Assembly: GCA_002205965.3 (NCBI GenBank)
Contig: NADL03000590.1
Location: forward strand, 1,989,001-2,053,000
Origin: Kappaphycus alvarezii
Lineage: Eukaryota; Rhodophyta; Florideophyceae; Gigartinales; Solieriaceae
DNA: 64,000 bases
Reading direction: 5' to 3'
The position numbers were made by a program, and so were the translations under genes. Of this stretch, positions 26,001-37,590 are shown piece after piece (within the stretch, counting starts at the first letter, position 1; the number at the start of each line of letters is the position of its first letter). Under the pieces are notes generated by a model that searched no databases, was not told where the DNA came from, and saw nothing but the letters and a program-made list of their open reading frames with translations.

Positions 26001-27350
26001 ATTTCTAGACGTAAATTTTGGTCTGGTCTATATTTATATATATCTGACAGATTGAACCTTTAGTAGTGAAAATATCAAGTCAGTAGGTGCAGAATATATG
26101 CCGAATCTTTTCAACTTACTCCTTTCCTTCGGAGGAGAAGCCAGTGTTGAGCGCGCCTGATGCGGATATTATATGGCTTTTTCTGTTTTGGATAACGAAT
26201 TCAATAGATAAATTTCTAATGTAGTTGAAAGTATGGCTCTTTGTAGTAGATAAGTTGGAAAAGGAATGAAACGGGGCCTGAAGCGGTAACTTGCCCGGTG
26301 AATTCCATTTTGGAAAAAGATGAGATGAAAAGATGAGGGGTGAATCGTGAAAGAAAGACAAGCAATGTAAAATGGTATTTTCATTTTAGTAGGGAGGCTG
26401 GGAAGCTAAATGAACAAAAATTGTGACCGGGTTTGTCGTTTTCATAATATTTTACGCTCATTATTCAGTTATTGGCGAATTATAGGCCTATTTATTTTGG
26501 AACAGAAGTCATAAGTAGTAATCTATCTCTTTGTTTCTGTTTATATGAATTCTAAATCTTCATTTATCCCAAATTGCATTTTAACTGATCTTTACATGAT
26601 ATATTAGTACCAAGAACCAATATATTCACCTCAAGTTCTTTAATTTTTATTATAATTCTCGAACATCAGTGTAATATAAATCATCCTAATCTTTTTTAGA
26701 GATTTTTTTATGTGTTTCTACTAAACGTATGTTCTCAGAGACGAGTTCTGATTATTTACAGGTACGTATAACCCTATTATCAAAATAACCGTAATTGAAA
26801 TTGGGGGCGATCAGGTTGAATCTTTCGACTTGAACCTTATATTAGGTTTTATAGTAAAAGTATAAGCGTTAGATTTGTATAGCATCTGAAATATCATTCA
26901 GGTCATCCCGAAAAAATGACCTGATACCAAGTAAAATAGCTCATAGACTCCAGATAACTTATTAAGTAAAGTTCGAAGAAAAATATCTGCTCGATACGAC
27001 AGAGATTTAAACAGATATTCCTTGTACAAGTGAAAATCTTCTGAAAAAGAAGCACTGAGTCAGAGGCAATTCAGAAGATTTCATTCATTTACTTTGGCCT
27101 TCTATTATGTTTACACATTTCAAACCTTTCATATTTCTTGCTTAGCAACGTGCTCCTTTTCATTCGGTGGTATCTTTGTACATTAAAAAACGCAACAGAA
27201 AGATAGAACTATTATCTTCCTTTGTTTCTCCAGTTACAAGAACCTTTTCCCATTGCATGGCGTCCCAAGTTGTACTCGGCCATCAGATCTAACCAACTTT
27301 ATAACCTTTCATGAATGTTCCCCTTCTTAAACTCGATTTGCGAGGCCTGA
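14003..27350. other. AT-rich, gene-free block
   Basis: About 13.3 kb with clearly lower GC than both flanks (by eye near one third GC) and no frame longer than 95 codons. The only recognisable content is the decayed copia relic at about 18,250-21,400. No satellite-like tandem array was seen. Scattered short frames at 14,835-17,829 and 21,819-26,384 have no supportable homology. Confidence 0.6.
18250..21400 (+). mobile_element. heavily decayed Ty1/copia-type LTR-retrotransposon relic
   Basis: On the plus strand, segments appear in copia order: integrase core-like sequence near 19,200-19,480, an acidic linker, reverse-transcriptase segments around 20,230-21,130, and an RNase H-like stretch near 21,150-21,340. 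Protease-like sequence may lie near 18,350. The IN-before-RT order identifies Ty1/copia rather than Ty3. The relic is badly broken (many tens of changes) and has drifted to the AT-rich composition of its surroundings. No LTRs were recognised, so both ends are uncertain. It is much older than the copy at 32.7-40.3 kb. Confidence 0.6.
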
Positions 27351-28738
27351 TTATCGATGTAAAATAACAAAATGTTTCTCGGAGAGTAAGTAGACACGTA
27401 ACTTCTTCAACGCGAAGACGACACCGAGAGCTTCTCTTTCGCTGGTGGAATACCGACTTTCTTGCTCGGTCATTGTACGGGACCTGATTGATTCTCGTGT
27501 ACTTTTATATCCTCCTTCTTCTGGGCCAGCACGACTCCCTATGCCACTGAAGTCCCAACCGGCGGCGATTTTGGCTTCTTCTTGAGATCCTCGAAAGCCT
27601 CCTGCATCTCTTTTATCCATTTAAAAGACTTATCCACGGACGTAACAGCATGCAACAATGCCGAAATTTCTGCGAATTTCCTTAGAAACCGACAATATTA
27701 TGCATCAAGACCGAGAAAACTCCTAAGCTCGGTTACTTTCTTCGGAACTGGAGCCTCCAAAATTTCCTTGATATCATCTTCGTCTAATTTCACCCCAGCG
27801 GCGTGACGAAGTGGCCAAGAAGCTTCAAATCCGAATGAGCGAAGCTGAAATTGATCACTTTGATCTTCAGGTTTATCTTCTTAATATTTTCGAAGACTGG
27901 TTCATGCTCAGTATCCGATCCACCATCACTGTAACCCGACCCCGATAAGGATGAAGCGGCAAACTCCTCATCCTCCGATTCGTCGAGGGATGTAAAATCC
28001 TTACTGTCAGTGCGCATTACATCGATCACGATCACAGGAAGCTCGCTGAGTAGTGGTAAAAGGATCTCCCTCTTCCCAGCCGCCAGCGTGAACCGTTGAC
28101 GTTCGTAGTCGAGGCTCTCCCGCAGAGACTCCGGGGTCGGACTTCCGATAATGGCATCGAAAGGGGCGTTACGCACCACTAAGAAATTCAATGGCACAAC
28201 CAACGATCCGCAAGATTCTGGGATCTCTTCCACGCAACCGCCGACTTGGGCAACCGTTCCGTCCACAAAGGTCACTTGACGATCCGTGGCCGTAGGGGTC
28301 AGTGCAAGTTTTTGCAAAAGACCAGTGACATGAGGTTTGGAACGGCTTCAGTGTCCAATAGGGCATGTTTCTCCGTCCCTTACGCCTTTACCGCAACGAC
28401 CTTCAACCGAAGAGGGCCACCCAACCGGTTAGCTCCGGATGCTTGAGTAACCTTATTAGTTTTTGCATCCAATCTTTTGAGTTGTGCGGGATAAAACCAG
28501 TGTAATGCTTCGGTAGCCACAAATAAAAAGGACACCTAGAACGCGCGCGCGCCTCCGTGAAGGGATCGGATATTCGTCTAAATGAGGCATCTATGGAAAC
28601 ACTGGTGAAGGGAATGTTCATTGGGCAGGCGCTTAACCTTAACGAAGAAAAAAAACCTTAGAGAATTCGATGGCTTGTAGACCTTAGAGCTAGGTGACAA
28701 GGGGTCCTCACTCATTACTCCACTGTAGTGCCCTCCTA

Positions 28739-28763
28739 CACCAAACACCCCAATTAGAGTGGA
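28739..28763 (+). repeat. left terminal inverted repeat of pogo-like element
   Basis: Starts immediately after TA at 28,737-28,738 with CACCAAACAC. The reverse complement matches the right end at about 20 of 25 positions. Confidence 0.75.
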
Positions 28764-28811
28764 CCAATCTAAAAATCTAAAATCTTCAAAAAGTTAGAAA
28801 ATCAATACTTT

Positions 28812-30587
28812 TTACTCACTTACATCTTCGGCATCTGAACAATTATCAACATCCTTGCCCTCGAAATAATCCCGATGTTTCGCGACAATGCGCTGCAGTT
28901 CATCGTACAGTTGGGACTCCTCCCAAACCCCATTCACATTTAATGACATGCCTGTCCGAATCATGGCCCTACGAGCATAATTAATGCCATTAATGTCAAC
29001 CATTGTAATGACATCTCTAAAGACAGCAGCCGCCAGCTGCAAGACGAAACCCTTCCCCGGATTTGTAAGCTTTCCAGTGGATTCAACGCAGGCCCCTCCT
29101 TTAATGCACTCAAGCGTATAAGCTTCACAGCGCCTGCGCCACGCCTCCTAAATCTTCTGAATGATAAAAGAATCAGCGGGTTGCACCAAATTCGTGGCAT
29201 TGGCCGGCAGCTTTGATATAGTCGTACGAATTCGCTGCATAATACCACTCATTTCTTCGTCTAAAACTTGCCCAGAGCAGTTTTCAATGTATAAAATTCG
29301 CTGCGCCATTTGCCGGAGAGGCTTTGCAGCCCGCGTCTCAGAAAGCCACTCTTTAAACGTGACACCATCCATCCACGCCTTCGGGCTAGATCGATAAGAA
29401 ATACCGGGAGCTGCATCGGGAACACCTTGAATAGGATAGGATCTCTATTCATTCTTAAAAATCAGAAAAAGGGGTTTCAGTACAGGCTCTCCTTCCTCCT
29501 GTAATGCGGGACATCATGTTGATCAGATCTCCACCAGATACAACATCGGCGTACTTAACTTGCTTGTCACCTTCGAAACCAAGCGTCTTTCCATTGTCCA
29601 TATTGAAACAAAAGCGGGTTTCATCGGTGTTCTCGATGTTTTTTTCATTGAGCAGTCCTAACATGAATCCCCATCGCAGCCTTTCGATATTAAAAGCAAT
29701 CGTGCGTTCAATGTATTTCTGATGGGCATTACTGGTAAGGAGATTGCCTGTCTATGCTCTCAGGACAATCCTATTCCTTTTCATAAAGCTCTGAATCCAG
29801 CGAATTGTAACTCGAGTAGAAATAGATTTCCAGTTAATATGCACAGATGAGTGGTAGGGAGCTCCTTGATGTGCATTTATTATGATGGAGTGAGCTAAAG
29901 TTTTTAAAATGGCTGGCGAGAACTTTAGGCCAAAGCAGCGCAACCTATCAAATTCTTCCAAGAGTTCCTTGTAGAGAGCAGTTACCCAAGCAGCTGTTTT
30001 CGGTACTCGCCCTTTGAGTGCTTTGAAGTTGATGCGTCGTTTCTTACCTGCAACTGTTCCTGTAATTGCTGTTACTTCTGCTGCCAACAGTGGAGAGGCT
30101 CAGCATGTGGTCTTTATTTTTCCACCATAGGGTTGCTCGTTGGATATTCGCTTTGTAATCTCCTTCAAAGATATCAGGAAACTGGCGAATGGTTCTCGCA
30201 AATAGGTTCTTTTTCCCGTTTAGTTCCTCATCGGAGATCATCCATTTTGCTACCCTGATTCGTGCGGTGATAGTGGAAACGTGAACGGATCGGCGGTTTT
30301 CGGGTGTGCTATCTTGTTGGCTTGGGGTTTCGGTTTGTGTTAGACTGCGTTTCTGACTCATAAGGAGCCGCTGCGGTGTTTTGATTCGTGTTGGAGGCTT
30401 GGATGGCGAGAGCGCGAGCAATGGAACGTTCAATTGGGCCTGTGGTCATGATTTCGATGTTTGAGTGGTGTTTTGGGGTCTTCGTTTCTTGAAAATCGAT
30501 GTGAACCTCGGCGTTCTGTATCGTGACGACAGCGATCTCACCAGTCTCACGAGCACTGTACGCAAAACTATGTACTGTACCTCCCAA
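28812..30587 (-). pseudogene. CENP-B/DDE_1-type transposase, frameshifted
   Basis: Pieces lie in order on the minus strand. The N-terminal region (30,587-30,044) includes KKNLFARTIRQFPDIFEGDY. A second helical region with WIQSFMKRNRIVLRA follows (30,087-29,752). Next are the first DDE block ENTDETRFCFNMDNGKTLG (29,664-29,455), the block YIENCSGQ and LPANATNLVQPADSF (29,372-29,148), and the C-terminal part (29,042-28,812). The family usually has D-N-C-S-G-H at the second catalytic block, so the reading I-E-N-C-S-G-Q replaces both the Asp and the His. At least four frame changes separate the pieces, so the gene is inactive. Confidence 0.75.
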
Positions 30588-30594
30588 AAAATTG

Positions 30595-30625
30595 CATAAT
30601 TCATACTGTTTTAGTATGAATTATG
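30595..30625. repeat. perfect 13-bp inverted repeat (hairpin)
   Basis: Arms 30,595-30,607 and 30,613-30,625 are exactly complementary with a 5-nt GTTTT loop. It lies just inside the right end of the pogo-like element, upstream of its transposase, next to two TGTAC/GTACTG motifs. Confidence 0.8.
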
Positions 30626-30724
30626 TAATGGCACCGAGGTATGACAAGCTCTATTGCCTGTCCACAACCAATGTTCAGCAATTAAATTGGACCAATGTAA
30701 TTATGAACCCAACGCAAATATGAA

Positions 30725-30749
30725 TCCAATCTAAATGCAGTGTTTGGCG
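30725..30749 (-). repeat. right terminal inverted repeat of pogo-like element
   Basis: Read on the minus strand it begins CGCCAAACAC just inside TA at 30,750-30,751. It pairs with the left repeat. Confidence 0.75.
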
Positions 30750-32661
30750 TACTGTTCCCTTTACAAGGCTATCTAACCGACAATAAAAACTACTGTCTAA
30801 CCTTAGTTCTAAAGGACAAGTGGCCCCTTCTACCTCCACTTTCTCGATCCAATAATAGGAGTCGTCTATGCTAAATTATCTATTTGAATATCTCCGGTCC
30901 ACTCGGCGATCCGCAGGGTCCATGGCTGCCCACTATTCACCCTGCCTTACACTCTTCTACAAGTGGCGCGCCCCGTTATAGTTGGGGTGTTCTTGTGTTT
31001 TCACTTTACCACAAGTTGCTTTCTAGCTTCTTCCGCATTCTCACGAAGAAGTTGCCCAAATCCCATCCCTCAAGGAGCACGTGCCAGCTCTGCGAACATA
31101 TTATACTTTCCCACGTCATCCTGCAAGCTGGCCGATCCTTTCTTGGATCTCTATACATTTCTCCTCTTCTGAAAAGACGTTGGGAAAACCAAAAGTGGAC
31201 GAACAATCGGTGCTTTCTTCATAAGGGTGTCGATGCCCATTATGTTGTCCCTACTCTGTCACAGCAGGGCCTGGTCTTCAGCATTCTTCATGGCTGTGGC
31301 CATCAAATCCCTGTTCTGAGACTCATGAAAGACTGCTACAGGCTCGTCGTCTTCCTTTTTTCTTTTTCTTCAATTTGAGCTCTTCTCCAGACTCGACCCG
31401 AGCCAATGCAGCCCCGACTTGTCGATCGCCGTTTTGGTGCCCCTTTGACCAGCAAGTTTTCTCAGAATAACCACTTCTCCCACAAAAGGCGCACCAAGTT
31501 TTTCTGTGGGTATTTCATGGACATTAGGTTGCGCGATGACCCTTCTGCCCGTAATAGTTTCAATTGAAGTCCTCATCGACAGGCGCTTCGGCTTCTAGTC
31601 CTGCCGTTCAAGAATGCCTTCTGACCAATAAAAAGTCTCCTGTCTCCTTTTTCAGCCTATTATAGACTGTTTGGGCCCGACACATCACGAACTGCGCAAC
31701 TTCGGGTGTTCTGCGAAACCTCTCCAAAGAAACCCGGACAACGCCGATTCATTAAAACAATCTCTTTGAAGGGCCTCAATTCTTGCTAGTGAACTGTCTA
31801 AGTCCTCTATCTCTAACCCGACGACCACGGATTCGTTAATTTCTTCCTCAGGGTTTATCTTTCCCGAAAACTAGACGAGAAAATTGCTTTTCACGACATT
31901 ATACTTCTGGGCCTCCTCGGTGGGGGCTCCATCCTGCGCGAAAGTCTCGAAGTAACATTTAAATGCCTCCCTCTCCAGATGACAAAAGATATCGAGGACC
32001 TTCTCTGTGTCTCTTTTGCCGCGCATCTCGACATTTTCGGACGAAGTGGGTCCGCCAAAAGAGACATGGGATGATTGTTGTTCTTCATGACGATTTATCT
32101 TGGATGGGGTACCATGAAGTGCTTGTACGTTTACTTCCTTCTTGGGTCAATTATAACCACCGCCATTCTCTAACTCCAATTCTAAGGGCCCCTTCCTTCC
32201 TTTTGTATGCCTCCAAGGTACTTACGTCATACAGTAGCGAAAAATCCTGCGCCTCTCTTCGGGACACCAGTCCCGACGACAATAGTCCCCCAATAAAGGT
32301 CTCTCTCTGTAGAAAGCTATGGTGAAGTTCTGTACTGTTGTGAAACTAATGCAGAATGCGAGCGCATCGACCATCGAGCCGTGTGCATTACGAATTAAAT
32401 AATATCACGCAGCTATGCATCTCTGATAGGGCGTTAACGCCCGTTGCTATTTTCATCGCGCCTTCGATTGAGTCAGCGCGCCGAAAATAGACAGAGCCCT
32501 GCAAATGGGCACAGAGAGAACTATGTAGAGGCCTGGTCTCAGGACCAGTAAACAGAGGCAGAGAGGGGAGGCAGGACCGCGGAGCCCAGCTTTGTGCTGA
32601 ACGTATTCCTCAACACTGTACACTCTGCCGCAGCCAGCTCTACGACATATCCATCTCATAC

Positions 32662-32935
32662 TGTGAATGCTGTGGATGGATGATACTGCGGTTTTTTGTA
32701 GCTTTATTTGAGTACTGTGTCTTTATTGAATTTTCTAGATTTGTTTTGAGAGCACGTTGCGGTACTAAATTGTTTCTGGAACCGGGAGAGACTGTCGCCA
32801 TTCCCTCTCGATTGCCGACTGTTTTGATTCTTTTCACCTCTCTCGCTCGAACTCTCCGCCGACGGAGCTGTTTTAATCGCAAGAGAACAACGTCGGCCGA
32901 AAGCCATGGACTTGAAGCAAGAAAAGGCAGCGACG
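32662..32935 (+). repeat. 5' LTR of copia-type relic
   Basis: 274 bp, starts TG. It aligns along its whole length with 40,073-40,345, including a shared core CTCTCTCGCTCGAACTCTCC. Confidence 0.85.
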
Positions 32936-33426
32936 CTAATTAGTAAGTCGTCTGCAGTTATGATTCAGTGAAACATTCGCTCACCTTTGCGCCGTCTGCT
33001 CGATCAGGACTACACTTTCCTCCTTCCGAGTTCCCCCCATCCTCCGATACACCTCGCCTTCCATTCCACTCCCACCTCGTCCTTCCCTCCTTTTTCTCTC
33101 CCTCCCCACCTTCCTCCCCGCACTTTTTTCAATTTGCTCTGTCTCTCTCTCATCTCACACCCCTCCTCCACTCCGTTCCCACCTCTTTCCCCTCACAGCC
33201 AGCCTCACTTTGGCGCACTCCTTCACCTCCATCCACCCGCTTCTTCCTCTCACCCTCCTCTTCCGCCCCTCCTCCCCCCACATCCCTCCTCTCATAATAC
33301 ATTACAGCCTCAACCACCCATCCCCCTCAGCACACCACCCCTTTTCCGTGGCACTCCCCTCTCTCAACACACAGGTTGTCGTGTGTCTTTTTGTTTCTCT
33401 CGTCGCGTCTGTGTTTGTTGTACCCC

Positions 33427-33537
33427 TTTGTGTGTTCCTGTGTGCCGCCCCTTCCGCACAACGACCCCGTTGTGTGCTACCGTGCGCCGCCGCCCCCGCA
33501 CAACTGCCCCGTTGTGTGTTGCTCTCTGTCACCGCCC
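33427..33537. repeat. 42-bp imperfect tandem repeat, about 2.6 copies
   Basis: Full units are 33,454-33,495 and 33,496-33,537, each starting CCGCACAAC and containing CCCCGTTGTGTG. A partial related unit precedes them. Confidence 0.7.
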
Positions 33538-34450
33538 GCCCCCCCCCACATCAGTAACCCATTGCGTATCGTGTGTGTTTGCAGTGTGTTGTGTGTATAG
33601 GGGTGCTGTGTGTTTTGTGTTTGTGCATAGGAGTCTTGTGTTGTGTGTCCGTGTGGGTGGTGTGTGTTGTGCGTGGGCTTGTAAACTGGGGACACGCTCA
33701 CACTTTACTTTTGGTTGAATTATACTACGGTCTATCAACTGACGAAGCTTAGGACTGGCTGTCCGTCTGGTTTGTTATTTTCATCCTCGTGCCTTCGCTC
33801 TCTTAAATCTATATCTTTCGTTGTTTCTTCGTGGATTTCAGAAGGTAGTGCTCGTGGAGAATACGTGTGTGTCGTGAAGAACTCAGGGGATTGAAGTTGG
33901 TAACGCCTTGTTTGGCCACAGGGTACCACCTATCTGGGACCAACCTCCACGCCGCATCTTTCGAGCTTCCAGTCTGTGGATACGCCAATTGCCCGGTCGG
34001 GGCGGAACGTCCGAGGAAAAGTTCCCGACGGGTATATCTCCGCCTACAGATAGAGCCCTCCTTCGGAGGGAGGATCGCGCCCTACATTGTTGCGCAACAT
34101 TCCCGACTGATTGCTGAACTTCCTTGGGAATTGTTTAGCGTGGGGATCTAGGTGACTTACCGAAAAGCCGCACGAGATAATCGGCTACGACAAAAACTTC
34201 AAGTGAGGCATCGCGCTATTGAAGACTCTTAACTCTCCCTGGTAACCGATCGGTTGTGTATCAGGTAACTGTTGGGGAAAGTCAGAGCGAACACTCCTAT
34301 GGGATATGGACTTTGTTGCAGCTATTTTTTATAGCTCCGGGTGATATTTCGAACAGATTTATAACCACTCACACTGGGCCTGTGTGAGGTAAGACTGCAG
34401 AATGGGCTCCCTCTCCGGAGTGGGGCGACTCCGTGCCAAGGGTCAATACC

Positions 34451-34546
34451 CGAACCCTCCGCAAGTAGGAGACTGGTCGCTAAGGTTAAGAGTATCCTGA
34501 ACCCTCCGCTAGTAGGGAACTGGTCACCCAGGGTCGGAGTAGCCTT
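34451..34546. repeat. 47-48 bp imperfect tandem repeat, two copies
   Basis: Both units begin GAACCCTCCGC followed by A/T and AGTAGG, and continue with ACTGGTC. They lie in the leader of the copia-type relic. Confidence 0.7.
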
Positions 34547-36589
34547 CTACCTACTTTCAAGATCAGTAGCTGGTTGTTTGCGCGGACATAGAGGTCTCAA
34601 GGTATATCTGGTACTTAATTCACCTCCCTGCGCACACCTCTGAAGCCACCGTCTACGGTTGCGGGTGAATCACGACTTAGTCATGTCGCAGGACGATAAC
34701 GCAGCAGGCAGCGATGCCCCTAGGTTCATGCGGAATGTATCCGATCAGGAACTTGTTTCAGTAATAAGTGCCCAGAAAGGGTTTGGTGGTTCCATCCGGT
34801 CACTGGACCCCTAGCTCGACAAAAACTAGCTAAAGGAGATGATTTCAGAACTGTTTTTGCCAGCGAGTTTGTTCGCGAAGAAGATATGCGACCTTTCCTT
34901 CCATCTGGGTTGAGCTTCGAAATTTCATTAACGCAAGGGTCGCTGGTCTCCAGCCGCACTCCTCTCGGCGCGTTATTATGACGCTTGCACATATGATCTA
35001 CGACGATGCCGATGATAGGGATGCTGCGATACAGATTGCACTACTCATTGTCGCCGGTAGTCATAAAATACGTACAGACCTGCAGGGAAATGAACTCAAT
35101 CATCATCGAGACTACAGACTCTGGTTCCGGCTCCGGAATCAATGCTAGCCTATTGGCGCATGATATTTCCATGCATCTCAAGGATTCGTACAAAAGTTCT
35201 CAGGGGAGCTTGGCTAATTCTGGATGGATTATGTTGACGAATACTAGCAAGTACCTAGATATTACGAGTTGAGTCCACAGCAGAAGCTTCAATGTCTTCA
35301 CAATCTGCTGACTAAGGACTTGAAGCGACTAAATCTCGCGGAGGTTGATACCTATGCTCAGACATTCCAGCCGGCAGCCGAGATGATCAACAGTGAGTAC
35401 AACTCTCCAGTCTGACAGACGCGGGTAAAGAACTACCTTAGCAATCTTCATTTTTCGACTTCTTCAGAGATAGTATGGAATTCTCAGCTGCATTGGCCAA
35501 AGTTTACAAGCTTATAACTAAACTTTGGCGCCAAGTCCCAGCCTAACATCGCGGGGATGCTCAAAAGATTGATTTCTGGATAAAAGCGACTGTTGGGCAC
35601 ATATGGTCACGCGAGCCACTCAACAGAATGTTTACAAACGATCTATAGTTCCAGAAGCTTTACGGGGAACTCGAAGCTGCCTTATGGTTGGACAAGGAAT
35701 CTGATCTCACTCTTGTGCGTGATAGCGCCCTTCACCAGTAGTCACAGTGTACTGATGATCACTTTGGAATTCATAACGCAGGCCGGGGTCGTTATTGGTA
35801 TAATTTAAAGCTTGTGCGACCACACAAAAAGACTAAACTTTGCACAGGGCCAAGCAGCTTGGACATCGCCGGTTGTTTCAACTATTGAGACATGAAATAC
35901 ATGTTGAAAGACTGCAAGAATCCCCTGGACGCGTCCAAAGCTGCTGCAAGGAAGCTTGAGTACTTCAAACGGAAAGATTCCAATTAACATAGCATAAGCC
36001 TCGTCCTCGAATGTCTTTGTAAGCAGCTTGACGTAATTTCACTTGTCGACAACCTGAACGACTATGGTCAATCTGACTACGGAGATGTTGAGATCTTTCA
36101 GGCCACACTGCAGGGAGACTTGCGTTCCAAAGGGTCGGAGTTAGGTAAATGTACTTCAGCTATGCGTCTTCCTGAGATTGATCCAGATTTAGAGGGCATC
36201 AATGAGATCTTTGTAATAAACACCGCTTGGGATGATTCCACTTCCGAAGATTTCGAGGGTGCTTGCGTGGACTACGGTGCACAGAAAAAGGTAATTGGGA
36301 AACCTCAGGCAGATGCGTACTGCACCCTACTCAACATAGACCTCATGGATGTTGTGAAGGGCAAGAATTTGACATTCTTTTTTGGATCATCCAAGCATAA
36401 GGGAGTTGGGAATACTTCAATAGGAATCTCCGTCTCAAATAACTTTTTACTCTCTTTCAATGCTGACGTCGTTGATGCAGATGTTCCGTTGCCGCTATGC
36501 TTAGATCTGTTGACGCGGGCGCGCCTCATTCTGGACTTTGCGGATGATGAGGTACTTTCAAAGAGCGATGGCTAGAATATCCTGTAATG

Positions 36590-37590
36590 CAATGACCGGT
36601 CCGGTCTTTAGACGGGATCAATGATCCATTTTATTTGTCGAATTTTGACACTGTGTTTACAGTAGATCATCCTGTCAGGATGAGGTGGCAACGAGCCCCA
36701 GTCGGGGCTTGCCATGGACCGGTATGGGTCCTGATATTTATTTTAGCTTACAGTAGCTATTAGTCTGACACGTTTCCTAACTACGGCAGCAGCTAACACC
36801 GCTACTAACTCTAACTTAGTATTTATTACGGTGCATCTTGTAGCGCCCCAAGTAAACAGATACCAAAGGCTTGGCTCTGGAAGTACCTTCCACCTTCGAT
36901 TCTGCGCCTACTTTTGCGCGGAACTTACTCGTTTGAGGCTATAGCTACCTCTATCTCTTTGGTGTCCCTTTGTAGCCTGCGGCCCAATCACCCGTGGAGG
37001 TTCGCCCCTTTTATTTTTCATCCCTCTGTTGTTCCTTGCGCGTGCGCGTGCGTTTGTCCTCATCGGCAGAGTGTAGCCAAATCCCATGACGCCTCGCGTC
37101 GTCCCCTGCACAAGGATAGAAATTCCTTTAAGAGCCTTGCTCGCCCATCGTAGCGTTACTCGCGACAACTTCGCTTGGCCTCAGCCGCTCCTCCCTCTCC
37201 ATTCTTCTTGTTCCCTTCGCCCTTTTAGTCCTCTTTACTACCATATCCTTACGTGGCGTCGCCATCAATCCTATTCCTGTGGACTCCCCCGTTGTTTCCG
37301 TTGTACCGTCGGTGCGGCATTGTTCTAGACACTCTTGTGTCCTATTCTGACTCTACGAGTCTTTCCACCTCTAACTTGCCAAGTCTCTACCAACTGCGCC
37401 TGTCAGGCACTGAGTTACTGCCACTAACGGGGCTTAAAGGAAAATCGGGTCCGACGGACGCCCGGTAGTTGCACAACCATCACCTCATCCACCTCTTATT
37501 TCCATAGGCATTTTCTTTTGTATCCCTTTCAGGACTGGTTCTGTTCGTTGCACTACAACTACCACTGGTGCGAAAGCGCGTGCATGTTAA
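36590..37590. other. about 1-kb unrelated insert inside the copia-type relic
   Basis: It separates the protease-like and integrase-like parts, which are normally adjacent. It holds no supportable coding frame. Near its left end (36,687-36,713) is a strong hairpin with AGCCCC/GGGGCT arms closed by GGCA/TGCC. A solo LTR or a non-autonomous element is possible. The exact borders and any target duplication were not found. Confidence 0.4.

Larger units (their letters stand above)
28739..30749 (-). mobile_element. 2,011-bp pogo/jerky-like DNA transposon with TIRs and TA duplication
   Basis: The terminal inverted repeats are recognisable over about 25 bp (28,739-28,763 and 30,725-30,749). Both begin C-R-CCAAACAC and match at roughly four of five positions. 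Each end is flanked by TA (28,737-28,738 and 30,750-30,751), the target duplication expected of pogo/Tc1/mariner elements. A minus-strand transposase of the CENP-B/DDE_1 type fills the interior in several frames. It sits inside a Ty3-type relic, so it inserted after that element. Confidence 0.8.
27351..32330 (-). mobile_element. Ty3-type LTR-retrotransposon relic, interrupted by a DNA transposon
   Basis: On the minus strand, a retroviral-type protease segment lies at about 28,400-28,080. The end of a reverse transcriptase is at about 27,850-27,620 and an RNase H segment at about 27,500-27,351, in Ty3 order. Gag-like sequence, read on the same strand, occupies about 32,300-30,880. A separate DNA transposon (28,739-30,749) lies between the gag-like and protease parts. 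The relic is incomplete and has at least several breaks. Integrase and LTRs were not recognised. Joining the gag-like part to the pol part is inference. Confidence 0.6.
32936..34682 (+). other. leader of the copia-type relic with low-complexity DNA
   Basis: This 1.75-kb stretch lies between the 5' LTR and the gag-like start. About 32,990-33,380 is very pyrimidine-rich on the plus strand and 33,380-33,700 is G/T-rich, which creates long spurious Pro/Ser- and Cys/Val-rich frames. A 42-bp repeat is at 33,427-33,537, a tight hairpin at 34,056-34,070, and a 47-48 bp tandem repeat at about 34,451-34,546. Confidence 0.6.

Noticed and set aside
28812-30587. Transposase pieces as separate small host genes
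   Set aside because: They are consecutive parts of one DDE_1-type transposase bounded by inverted repeats.
33000-33718. Overlapping Pro/Ser- and Cys/Val-rich frames of up to 243 codons
   Set aside because: Explained by low-complexity composition in the leader of an LTR element. Several frames are open at once.
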